Shown: positions 9,096 through 17,125 of the stretch, in pieces
Layout: each line of letters starts with the position of its first letter
Position numbering within the stretch: the stretch's first letter is position 1
From: RGIG4608 sp045643885
GTDB lineage: Bacteria; Bacillota; Clostridia; Oscillospirales; CAG-272
Direction: 5' to 3'
Assembly (NCBI GenBank): GCA_045643885.1
Contig: JAZRFY010000004.1
Span: forward strand, 40,375-104,374
DNA: 64,000 nt
Notes under the pieces: generated by a model
Seen by the model: only the letters and a program-made list of their open reading frames with translations
What the model was told of the DNA's origin: nothing
Databases searched by the model: none
Translations under genes and position numbers: made by a program

Positions 9096-9920
9096 TTATT
9101 TCTTCTTGTTGAGGTGATAAATGGGAAGAAGAGGAATGATGATGGGTGTCTTGTCTGCATATTCGTTGTATGCAGGGTCGTCACCGTATCTTTCCATCTG
9201 ACGCTTTTCAAGACGCTGAGCGCCGTTGAACATGATGTAAACGATAGCAATATAAGCAATTACTGCCATGATCCACTGACCGATGCCACTGTAAACGCAG
9301 ATGCCACTAATGAACACACCTGTCCAGAAGATGATCTCACCAAGATAGTTGGGGCAACGAACGATAGAATAAAGCTTCTTTGTAGCAACGAAGTTGGGGT
9401 TTTCCTTCTTCTGCTCGGACTTCTGCTTATCTGCAACGGACTCAAGAATAAGACCGAAAATAGAAACTGCAAAGCCGATAACTGTAAGAACAACCTCCTG
9501 AGAAGCGTTTGTATAACGGAAGAGCATGGGAGAAACCTGCATTACGTAAAGGATGGAAACGAATACCCAAATTGTTGCAAGAACGAAGATGGGCATCTTC
9601 TTTTCACCGTTTTTAGCAAGAGTTTCTTTAGCAACGTCAGTCTTCTTGAAGGTGATGTTTTTAAGCTCACGAACAAGAAGGAATCCTGAAAGACGGGCAC
9701 CGTAAGCTACGAAAAGTGCAGCTTGAACGAGCAATATCCAAAGGGGAGCGTTAACAACTCCCTCAACGGGAGCAACTAATCTCATAACGAGAACGGCGAT
9801 ACCGCCTGCTGCTACAGCAAAGCCGTAGCCGATTGAAAGAAAGTATACGAATTTATAAAATCCAACGCAGCAAGCAACTGCACATACTGCAAGAAGGATC
9901 CAAAGAAAATTCCAAGGCAT
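9096..9920 (-). CDS. DUF1295 / steroid 5-alpha-reductase-like membrane protein
   Basis: A 274-residue polytopic membrane protein of the DUF1295 family, related in fold to steroid 5-alpha reductases and isoprenylcysteine methyltransferases. The family signature is visible in the second half: an ES-AD-QK helix near residue 160, then a basic turn and RCPNYLGE near 187 followed by a tryptophan-containing helix, and a C-terminal Y-EYADKTP segment. Related enzymes reduce conjugated double bonds in lipids using NADPH; the substrate here is unknown. AAGGAG precedes the start. It lies within the TetR cassette. Confidence 0.85.
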   Translation of the reverse strand: MPWNFLWILLAVCAVACCVGFYKFVYFLSIGYGFAVAAGGIAVLVMRLVAPVEGVVNAPLWILLVQAALFVAYGARLSGFLLVRELKNITFKKTDVAKETLAKNGEKKMPIFVLATIWVFVSILYVMQVSPMLFRYTNASQEVVLTVIGFAVSIFGLILESVADKQKSEQKKENPNFVATKKLYSIVRCPNYLGEIIFWTGVFISGICVYSGIGQWIMAVIAYIAIVYIMFNGAQRLEKRQMERYGDDPAYNEYADKTPIIIPLLPIYHLNKKK

Positions 9921-9983
9921 GATTTTACTCCTTAATTTTATTTTTGTATTTTGTTGGTTTAATTCTAGTTTTGTTTGGAAAGG

Positions 9984-10073
9984 TTAGTTTGTTTTCACAA
10001 GCCAAGTGATTGCTTCGTCCACCTTTTCAAACTTATCAAAGCTTTTTGGTGGGAGGTGCAATTTTTTAAAAAC
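9984..10073 (-). pseudogene. Short coding-like remnant between SDR and DUF1295 genes
   Basis: In the 177-base gap the minus strand holds a 29-codon open stretch, bounded upstream by TAG and ending in TAA at 9984-9986, with no start codon or ribosome binding site. Its translation contains HLPPKSFDKFEKVDEAITWL, which has normal amphipathic protein character and codon use. It looks like the C-terminal end of a lost gene, possibly a dehydrogenase-type C-terminus, but it is too short to assign and could be chance. Confidence 0.3.
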
Positions 10074-10097
10074 CTATCCAACGCAAACTAACTATAA

Positions 10098-10958
10098 TTA
10101 CTTATTACCGAAATAGTTGTAGATGTATTCCTTAAAGCTCTTGTCACCTGTCTCTGTGTCACCTACGAGATCGTGTGAAAGTGTCCACTTAGAGAAGAGG
10201 ATGATGTCGTGCTTGCCCGCCTTCTTGATCTTGGGAAGATTTGCAAGAATACCAAAGAGCCACTTGGGTGCCCACTTGATCTTGAGAGGCTTGCCTGCCG
10301 CGTCAAAGCACATAGCTGCCATCTCTTCATATGAGTATGTTTCCTTACCGCCAACGTCGTATGTAACGTTTGTATCATTCATGTGGTCAACGATGAAACG
10401 AGCAAAGTCAGGGCAGTCAACAACGTTAGCCTTAACGTGTCCATAGCCCTTGAGAAGCTGCATCTCGCCCTTGTCAACGTAGGGCTTGAATACCTTTGCA
10501 ATGTCATAGAAGTAACCTGTGGGACGGTAGATAACGTATTCCATGGGCTGCTTTTTGATTTCTTCTTCAACAAGATACTTTGCGTGAAGCATAGGAACCT
10601 CTTCAGCACCGGGCTGATCGCAAGAAATAACAGAGATGTAGTTGAACTTCTTAACTCCTGCTCTCTTGCACTCCTCGTAAAGGTTCATGTTACCCTTATA
10701 GTCGATATCGTAGGATGTGAAACGAGTGGATGCACCTGTAAGTCCCATTGTTGTGATAACGATGTCTGCGCCCTCGCAAAGTCCCTTAAGAGTTTCGGGA
10801 TTTGTAGCATCGATTGCTACGAATGTGTATTTACCCTCTGTGCCCTCAACGTTGCCCTCCTTAAGGTCGGCAGCAACGATCTCGTGGCCGTCAGCCACAA
10901 GGCATTTGAGAATATCTGCGCCAAGATTACCAAAAGCGCCTGCAAGTACAATTTTCAT
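10098..10958 (-). CDS. NmrA/atypical SDR-type NAD(P)-binding oxidoreductase
   Basis: A 286-residue Rossmann protein with the dinucleotide motif GAFGNLG at residues 7-13, a D-L pair at the end of the second strand, and a YISV segment near residue 107. It belongs to the atypical short-chain dehydrogenases that include NmrA-like proteins and divinyl chlorophyllide 8-vinyl reductase. It lacks a clear YxxxK catalytic pair; HAKY near 125 may stand in for it. AAGGAG precedes the start. It sits between the flavin-reductase fusion and the DUF1295 protein in the TetR cassette, so a role in the same redox pathway is likely. Confidence 0.85.
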   Translation of the reverse strand: MKIVLAGAFGNLGADILKCLVADGHEIVAADLKEGNVEGTEGKYTFVAIDATNPETLKGLCEGADIVITTMGLTGASTRFTSYDIDYKGNMNLYEECKRAGVKKFNYISVISCDQPGAEEVPMLHAKYLVEEEIKKQPMEYVIYRPTGYFYDIAKVFKPYVDKGEMQLLKGYGHVKANVVDCPDFARFIVDHMNDTNVTYDVGGKETYSYEEMAAMCFDAAGKPLKIKWAPKWLFGILANLPKIKKAGKHDIILFSKWTLSHDLVGDTETGDKSFKEYIYNYFGNK

Positions 10959-11052
10959 AATGATTCTCCTTAGTTGTTAATTGTTGTTTGAATATTAAAT
11001 TTTGGTTTATAAAAACCGTTTTGAGTTGGAATTAGCTTTTGCCTTCCAACAA

Positions 11053-11982
11053 TTATTTCTTGTTCTTCTCTTTCGCTCTCTTGTCGTTGATTATCTTCAT
11101 GTGCTCGGCAGTGATGAGAGTTACACCGTTCTCCTTAGCCCAATCAACGCATCCCTTCAGTACAACTGAAAGGAACACTCTCGGTACGCCAAGAATAGTT
11201 TCAAGAGCATCGTCTGTGAATTTAACAACGTCGTCTGCGCGGTCTGCTGCGTAACGAACGGAGTCGAGAGAAGCCTTTCTTACCTGAAGAAGCTCAGCTC
11301 TCATTCTCGTCTTCTTGTGGAACCAGAAATTCTTGGAATCACGGTAACCGTAGTCAACGGGAAGGCTGGGGAAATCACTTGCCTTTACGCCACGAATGAT
11401 AGCATCGCTATACTTCTTCTTCATGATGATTTTGTCAACCTTAAGAATAAAGTGTGCGCCAAACTTACTTGTAATACCGTTGAAATCGTGATAAGGTCCT
11501 TCATAGCCGTTAAGCTCACCGGGAAGATCCTTGTCTGCTCCGTCAAGCTCACGAACCCATGTGCATTCGATAGCCTGAATTGCATCTGTAAGCACCATGG
11601 GGCGCTTATCGTCGGGATTTTCCTCTTCAATCATACTCTTTTCAAGCTTGAACTTGCACTTGGGCATCTTGTCAGAGGGCTTGTCGCCGGGCCAAGAAAG
11701 CTTAACCGCTTCTTTAAATGTCTTGGGCTTGTCGTCGATGAAGTTGAGTGTGCACTTTCCATTTCTCAAAATGTTCTGTGCTGTGTTTGAAGAGTTACGG
11801 CAGCAAAGGAGCATTGCGTAATAGTCCTTGCCTGCAACGTAATAGGGTTGTACGAGTGAGTAGGGACCAAGGTTGGTTGTACCGTCCTCACAAAGTGTTG
11901 AAATGATAACTGTGGGCATAGGGAAAAACAATGATGTCTGATAGAAGTTATCCACTATGCGAAGATTTTCAAAACTGCTCAT
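11053..11982 (-). CDS. Flavin-reductase-like protein fused to a C-terminal PCP_red domain
   Basis: A 309-residue protein. Residues about 10-200 form an FMN-binding split-barrel domain of the flavin-reductase-like type (a PTVIIST start followed by a NLGPYSLV segment). Residues about 252-301 match the pattern of the PCP_red domain found at the C-terminus of light-independent protochlorophyllide reductase subunits: an A-L-x-x-I-x-x-V-P helix, then an AKENGV turn and ITAEHM. The pairing of these two domains is unusual. The start follows AAAAGGAG. It is the first enzyme gene downstream of tetR, 26 bases after the tetR stop. Confidence 0.82.
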   Translation of the reverse strand: MSSFENLRIVDNFYQTSLFFPMPTVIISTLCEDGTTNLGPYSLVQPYYVAGKDYYAMLLCCRNSSNTAQNILRNGKCTLNFIDDKPKTFKEAVKLSWPGDKPSDKMPKCKFKLEKSMIEEENPDDKRPMVLTDAIQAIECTWVRELDGADKDLPGELNGYEGPYHDFNGITSKFGAHFILKVDKIIMKKKYSDAIIRGVKASDFPSLPVDYGYRDSKNFWFHKKTRMRAELLQVRKASLDSVRYAADRADDVVKFTDDALETILGVPRVFLSVVLKGCVDWAKENGVTLITAEHMKIINDKRAKEKNKK

Positions 11983-12008
11983 GATTAGTCTCCTTTTAAA
12001 ATGTATAA

Positions 12009-12539
12009 TTATTTTATGAACAACTTGTTTAAGATGGGTGAAAGCTCGTCAAAGCTCTTTTTCGCAACCGTCCAGGTTAAAACAGACTCGGCAACAAATT
12101 GAGAAAGGAATTCGCAATTTTCATATTCTGCCGCACGACACACGTTTAAAATCGGCTCAGCGATTTGACCTCTTAACACCTTGTGGTATCCACTTACTGA
12201 GTTATTGAAGGACTTGATTGCCTCAGGAGAAGTAAATATTCCCTTGTTGCTTTCCATAAATTCCTTAAGCTCTGTGTGGATGTATTCCACTATTTCGATA
12301 GGAATCTTTGTTTCTTTGCTTTTTTCGTTGATGTTGGCAATTCTCTTTTGCCAATCCTCAAGCAAAAAGGTGGCAATAAGCATATCCTTGGATTTGAAGT
12401 AATTATAGAATGTTCCAAGGCCCAAAGAGCATCCCTTGGCAATGCTTCTTATTGTAACGTTCTCATAGCCTTCTCTCTCAATTTGGCGTTTTGCCTCGTC
12501 GAGGAGCATGCCGCGAACGTTTTCGATTATTTTAGGCAT
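12009..12539 (-). CDS. TetR/AcrR-family repressor of the cassette
   Basis: A 176-residue regulator with an N-terminal TetR helix-turn-helix (residues about 12-55, including VTIRSIAKG and the typical LGTFYNYFKSKD recognition-helix segment) and a divergent ligand-binding helical domain. The ATG follows AAGGGGTGA. Upstream are a perfect sigma-A promoter and an 8-10 bp-armed palindrome over the predicted transcription start, the usual layout of an autorepressor. It heads five collinear genes, which it most likely controls in response to a small ligand. Confidence 0.93.
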   Translation of the reverse strand: MPKIIENVRGMLLDEAKRQIEREGYENVTIRSIAKGCSLGLGTFYNYFKSKDMLIATFLLEDWQKRIANINEKSKETKIPIEIVEYIHTELKEFMESNKGIFTSPEAIKSFNNSVSGYHKVLRGQIAEPILNVCRAAEYENCEFLSQFVAESVLTWTVAKKSFDELSPILNKLFIK

Positions 12540-12556
12540 TTTATCACCCCTTTATT

Positions 12557-12578
12557 TATTATGAACTTGTTCATAATA
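12557..12578. promoter_or_regulatory. Palindromic TetR operator
   Basis: Perfect inverted repeat TATTATGAAC-TT-GTTCATAATA (arms 12557-12566 and 12569-12578). It lies immediately downstream of and touching the -10 box of the tetR promoter and covers the predicted start of transcription. Confidence 0.8.
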
Positions 12579-12606
12579 TTATACAACATATAAAAAAGAT
12601 TGTCAA
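12578..12606 (-). promoter_or_regulatory. Sigma-A promoter of the TetR cassette
   Basis: On the minus strand TTGACA (12601-12606), 17-base spacer, TATAAT (12578-12583): full consensus. It drives tetR and probably the whole cassette to 7804. Confidence 0.88.
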
Positions 12607-12753
12607 TAATTTATCAATATTTTTTCGATGTTTTTTTACAATAAATACACAATGAAAATTTAGTTGGATATCGCTATATATTTTCAGCTATTTCTCACCT
12701 CTTTGTCTATTCCTACAAAAAACCTAAAAACATTGTGAAAAAATTATTTTTCA

Positions 12754-12782
12754 TTGACAATAGGGTATATTTACATTATAAT
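12754..12782 (+). promoter_or_regulatory. Sigma-A promoter of pflBA
   Basis: TTGACA (12754-12759), 17-base spacer, TATAAT (12777-12782). The predicted leader to pflB is about 90 bases and A/T-rich. Between this promoter and the tetR promoter (12607-12753) I see only A/T-rich DNA without clear motifs. Confidence 0.88.
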
Positions 12783-12877
12783 ATATATATATTATTATTT
12801 TATCATCGTGCCTACTATTTAATATTCTTGTTTATTTGTGACATTAATATAAAAATCAATAAAACGGAGGTATAAAT

Positions 12878-15109
12878 ATGGAATTTAAACAATGGCAAGG
12901 CTTCCAGGGAGAAACCTGGAAAAACGAAATCAACGTTCGTAACTTTATCAAGAAAAATTATGCACCTTACCTCGATGAGCCAGACTTCCTTTGTGGTCCT
13001 ACTGAAAGAACCAACAACTCAATGGCAAAGCTCAACGCCCTTCTCAAAGAGGAGATGGCTAACGGCGGTGTGCTTGACATCGATACTGAACATACAACAA
13101 CTCTCACATCCCACGCACCCGGATATCTCGATATCGATACAGACATTATCGTGGGTCTTCAAACAGATGCTCCCTTAAAGCGCGCCGTTAACCCCTTTGG
13201 CGGTATGAGAATGGCAAGAAGTGCTTGCAAGTCCTATGGATATGAGGTTTCAGATACTATCGAAACCGAATTCAGATATACAAAGACACATAACGACGGT
13301 GTTTTCAGTATCTATACAGATGAAATCAAGGCACTCAGGCACTGTGCAATCCTCACAGGTCTTCCCGACGCTTACGGTCGAGGAAGAATCATTGGTGACT
13401 ATAGAAGAATTGCTCTTTACGGTGTTGACGTCCTTATCGAATTCAAAAAGGCAGACAAAAAGTTCTATGGCAAAAAGGCCATGGACGTTGACAATATGAG
13501 ACAGCTTGAAGAGCTTCATGAGCAAATTAAGGCTCTTGAAGACCTCAAGAAAATGGCAGCATCCTATGGCTTTGATATTTCTCAGCCTGCATCCAATGCT
13601 CGCGAAGCAATCCAATGGACGTACTTTGGTTACCTTGGCGCGAATAAGGAGCAAAACGGCGCTGCAATGAGCTTTGGCCGTTGCTCATCCTTCTTCGACA
13701 TCTATATTGAAAAGGATATCCGAGAGGGCAAGCTCACCGAATCAGAGGCACAGGAGCTTATCGACGACCTCGTTATAAAGCTCAGAATGGCTCGTCACTT
13801 GAGAACTCCCGATTATAACGAGCTCTTTGGCGGTGATCCCATGTGGATTACAGAGTGCGTTGGCGGTACGGGTGAAACTCACAAAACACTCGTTACAAAG
13901 ACTTCATATAGAATTCTTAATACACTTTATAACCTTGGCCCTGCTCCCGAGCCCAACCTTACAGTCCTTTGGAGCGAGTCACTCCCCACCCCCTTCAAAA
14001 AATTCTGTGCAAAGGTTTCTATCGATACCGACTCCATTCAGTACGAAAATGATGACCTTATGCGCCCCATCTTCGGTGACGACTATGCAATCGCTTGCTG
14101 CGTTTCCGCAATGAAGGTCGGAAAGCAGATGCAGTTCTTTGGTGCAAGAACAAACCTTGCAAAGCTCTTGCTTCTTGCTATCAACGGTGGTGTGGACAAT
14201 ATGTTCGGCACACGCGTTGGCCCTCAGATGCCTGTAATGGAGGGTGAATACCTCAATTACGATCAGGTTTATGACCGTTTCAAGTCATATCTTGCTTGGC
14301 TTTGTGAGGCATACGTTAAGACAATGAACATCATCCACTACAGCCACGACAGATATTCCTATGAAAAACTCCAGCTTGCTCTCCACGATACTGAAATCGA
14401 TAGACTTATGGCATTCGGTATTGCAGGCTTCTCAGTAATCGTAGACTCCCTCTCAGCCATTAAGTATGCAAAGGTTAAGCCCATCAAGAACGAAGAAGGT
14501 ATCATCGTTGACTTCGAGGTTGAAGGCAACTTCCCCAAATACGGCAACGTCGATGACCGCGTAGACGAAATCGGTCAAAAGATTATCAAGAGAATGATGA
14601 AGGAGCTTCGTCAGACTCCCACTTATAGAAACGCTATCCATACTCTTTCCGTTCTTACCATCACCTCAAACGTTGTTTACGGTAAGAAGACGGGCGCAAC
14701 TCCCGACGGAAGAAAAGCAGGTGAAGCATTTGCTCCCGGTGCAAACCCCATGCACAACAGAGAATTAAACGGTGCTCTTGCATCCCTCAACTCTGTTTCA
14801 AAGATGCCCTATAGCGATGCTATGGACGGCATCTCCAACACCTTCTCGATCGTTCCCGAGGCACTCGGCAAGACAAGATACGAAAGAGTAGAAAACCTTG
14901 CAAACATCCTTGACGGTTACTTCCGTCAGAATGCTCACCATATCAACGTAAACGTTCTTAGTCGCGAAACTCTTATGAAGGCATATGAGAATCCCGAGCT
15001 CTATCCAAACCTCACGATCCGTGTTTCGGGATATGCAGTTAACTTCTGCCGTTTGTCAAAGGAGCAGCAGAGAGAGGTAATTTCAAGAACCTTCCACGAA
15101 AAAATGTAA
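12878..15109 (+). CDS. pflB: Pyruvate formate-lyase (formate C-acetyltransferase)
   Basis: A 743-residue glycyl radical enzyme that converts pyruvate and CoA to acetyl-CoA and formate in the cytoplasm under anoxic conditions. The active-site pair Cys407-Cys408 lies in IACCVSAM and the radical Gly718 in the C-terminal RVSGYAV motif, with the length expected for true PFL rather than a diol dehydratase or choline lyase. The start follows CGGAGG. Its activase pflA begins one base after its stop, and a consensus promoter lies about 100 bases upstream. Confidence 0.97.
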   Translation: MEFKQWQGFQGETWKNEINVRNFIKKNYAPYLDEPDFLCGPTERTNNSMAKLNALLKEEMANGGVLDIDTEHTTTLTSHAPGYLDIDTDIIVGLQTDAPLKRAVNPFGGMRMARSACKSYGYEVSDTIETEFRYTKTHNDGVFSIYTDEIKALRHCAILTGLPDAYGRGRIIGDYRRIALYGVDVLIEFKKADKKFYGKKAMDVDNMRQLEELHEQIKALEDLKKMAASYGFDISQPASNAREAIQWTYFGYLGANKEQNGAAMSFGRCSSFFDIYIEKDIREGKLTESEAQELIDDLVIKLRMARHLRTPDYNELFGGDPMWITECVGGTGETHKTLVTKTSYRILNTLYNLGPAPEPNLTVLWSESLPTPFKKFCAKVSIDTDSIQYENDDLMRPIFGDDYAIACCVSAMKVGKQMQFFGARTNLAKLLLLAINGGVDNMFGTRVGPQMPVMEGEYLNYDQVYDRFKSYLAWLCEAYVKTMNIIHYSHDRYSYEKLQLALHDTEIDRLMAFGIAGFSVIVDSLSAIKYAKVKPIKNEEGIIVDFEVEGNFPKYGNVDDRVDEIGQKIIKRMMKELRQTPTYRNAIHTLSVLTITSNVVYGKKTGATPDGRKAGEAFAPGANPMHNRELNGALASLNSVSKMPYSDAMDGISNTFSIVPEALGKTRYERVENLANILDGYFRQNAHHINVNVLSRETLMKAYENPELYPNLTIRVSGYAVNFCRLSKEQQREVISRTFHEKM

Positions 15110-15110
15110 T

Positions 15111-15824
15111 ATGACAGGAAAGATTCACTCCTTTCAAAGCCTTGGAACAGTAGACGGACCGGGTGTTCGTTCGGTAATCTTTATGCAAGGGTGTCCCCTT
15201 CGCTGTGCTTGCTGTCATAATCCCGATACCTGGGATTTTGAGGGCGGACAAGAGATGACCGATCAGGAGCTTGCTAAAAAGGTACTTCGTTATCAGTCTT
15301 ATTACGGTGAAAACGGTGGTGTTACAGTTTCGGGTGGAGAACCACTTATGCAATCGGAATTTATTACCGGATTGTTCAAAGAGCTCAAGTCCTGTAAAAT
15401 ACACACTGCCCTTGACACAAGTGGTTGCATACTTAACCATAAGGTAAAGGAATTGCTTAGCTATACCGACCTCGTTCTTCTCGATTTCAAGTTTACAAAT
15501 GAAGAGGATTATCTCAAATATACCAAAATGGAGATGAGCTCGGCAAAGGAATTTCTTTATTACCTTGAAGAAATCAAAAAGCCAACCTGGATAAGATACG
15601 TGGTAATTCCCGGACTTAACGATGACGAGGATTCAATCTCGGACATCGCATACTTAAAAGACAAATATGCTTGCGTCGAGAAAATAGAGTACCTTCCCTT
15701 CCGTAAGCTTTGTCTTGAAAAGTATAACGAAATGGGAATCGAGTTTCCATTAAAGGATACGCCCGAGGCAAAACAGGATTTCATCGACGAAATTTATAGA
15801 AAATACGAAAAAGCACTCAGTTAA
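15111..15824 (+). CDS. pflA: Pyruvate formate-lyase activating enzyme (radical SAM)
   Basis: A 237-residue radical SAM enzyme that installs the glycyl radical on PflB using S-adenosylmethionine and a 4Fe-4S cluster. The cluster motif CPLRCACCHNPDTW is at about residues 28-41, followed by the SGGEPL motif near 79. No separate ribosome binding site is obvious. The start is one base after the pflB stop, indicating translational coupling. The stop codon lies in the loop of the terminator. Confidence 0.96.
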   Translation: MTGKIHSFQSLGTVDGPGVRSVIFMQGCPLRCACCHNPDTWDFEGGQEMTDQELAKKVLRYQSYYGENGGVTVSGGEPLMQSEFITGLFKELKSCKIHTALDTSGCILNHKVKELLSYTDLVLLDFKFTNEEDYLKYTKMEMSSAKEFLYYLEEIKKPTWIRYVVIPGLNDDEDSISDIAYLKDKYACVEKIEYLPFRKLCLEKYNEMGIEFPLKDTPEAKQDFIDEIYRKYEKALS

Positions 15825-15840
15825 CTGAGTGCTTTTCTTT
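15809..15840. terminator. Bidirectional terminator between pflA and tldE
   Basis: Perfect 12-bp stem AAAAGCACTCAG / CTGAGTGCTTTT (15809-15820 with 15825-15836). The loop TTAA contains the pflA stop, and T-rich tails lie on both strands. Confidence 0.92.
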
Positions 15841-15850
15841 ATTTTGAGTA

Positions 15851-17125
15851 TTAAACAACCTCAATGCCGTCAAACATGGCACATTTAGGACCGTTATAGC
15901 TTTCGTATGTGGTAGCTTCACTCGAAAGTCTCATATTGGCAAGAGCCACACTGAGCTTTCCGCTGATGGAAATACCCGTCACGGGGATCTCCTTTTCTCC
16001 GTCAAAGTAGTAGCCAAGACGAACCTCACCACCGATATAATCGTTATAGATATCAACCTGAAGTCCCGACATAGAAGCACAACGGAAATAGGGCTTGCTT
16101 GCCTTTTCCTTATCAGTAAGCGTGCCACACTCAAGCTTCATGCATCCGAGGTTGCCCGTTGCAGGCTCACCAAGATACTGAGCATATCTTGTGCCACCCC
16201 AAAGTGCGATCGCCTTGCCGTCCTCGATGATTTTTCTATCTACCAAGGTAACACCGTCCCCGTCAAAGGAGGATGAACGCACGCTTCCTGTAACCTCACC
16301 GCACATCGTCAGTGTAATTCTGTCACCCTTTGCATCCTTTTGAATGTCATCCCCTATTGAAAAGGCGTTGGAATGCTGATAAACGGCTGAGAAATTGAGA
16401 TTTCCAATAAAGTTTGCCATAAGTCTTTCAAGCTCGGCAGCATCGATAATAACGGGGCAAGATATCTTCTTATCAGGAGCCTTTGCCTCATATCTGTCCT
16501 TAACCTCGCGCATCTTGGTTGCGATTTCTTCAACCACAAGTGCATGATTAAATTCTGTGAAATTATACTGCTCGTAAAGCTCAACGCTTTCGTCACCGTT
16601 GAACGTGGGAATGGCCTCAACCATCGCACGATACTTAACCTGTGTCTTATCGATTCCACGACTGTTCTTTACAAGCACAGTATCCTTATAAACGAATATT
16701 TCAAGTGCATTTATAGAGCCACCCTCAACGCAATCCGCCTCAAAGCAAGCCTTTGAAATAAAGGATGCAAGCTCGTGGGGCTGATAATTTGCAAAGTTGG
16801 AGCTTGAAACGTATTCTCCACTCTCGTTTTCAGGAAGAGAATAGGGCTGATTTGCGATGATCTGCGCCTTCTTCTTTGCCTTTTCAATCTCCTCGGCAAT
16901 GGTCTTATCGTCATATGAGGAGTAAACCGAGAAGGTTGCCTCACCAAGTCTTTCGTCGTGTGCAACGTAAACGGTAACCTTCACGTCATTTGTGTCCGTG
17001 CTTCTCACAGTCTCAAGATTCTTGTGAACAAAGAAAAGCTCGGTCGATTCTGTTCTGACAGAGGAAACTCTCCAATCGGAGATGCCCTCAGTACCCTTAA
17101 GTATATTAATAATCTTGTTTGTCAT
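15851..17125 (-). CDS. tldE: TldE/PmbA-type subunit of the TldD-TldE protease
   Basis: A 424-residue TldE/PmbA protein. It is the non-catalytic partner lacking the HExxxH zinc motif of TldD; the pair forms a heterodimeric metalloprotease that cleaves unfolded or modified peptides. A longer frame exists to 17179, but I choose the ATG at 17125 because it overlaps the tldD stop by four bases (ATGA), and a GAGGGTG lies upstream. Several glycine-rich C-terminal strands typical of the family (near GGTRYAQYLGEPATGN) are present. Confidence 0.92.
   Translation of the reverse strand: MTNKIINILKGTEGISDWRVSSVRTESTELFFVHKNLETVRSTDTNDVKVTVYVAHDERLGEATFSVYSSYDDKTIAEEIEKAKKKAQIIANQPYSLPENESGEYVSSSNFANYQPHELASFISKACFEADCVEGGSINALEIFVYKDTVLVKNSRGIDKTQVKYRAMVEAIPTFNGDESVELYEQYNFTEFNHALVVEEIATKMREVKDRYEAKAPDKKISCPVIIDAAELERLMANFIGNLNFSAVYQHSNAFSIGDDIQKDAKGDRITLTMCGEVTGSVRSSSFDGDGVTLVDRKIIEDGKAIALWGGTRYAQYLGEPATGNLGCMKLECGTLTDKEKASKPYFRCASMSGLQVDIYNDYIGGEVRLGYYFDGEKEIPVTGISISGKLSVALANMRLSSEATTYESYNGPKCAMFDGIEVV

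Noticed and set aside
7804..12606. Reading the TetR cassette as the known bilirubin reductase (BilR) locus
   Set aside because: BilR is a much larger old-yellow-enzyme-type protein; nothing of that kind is present here.
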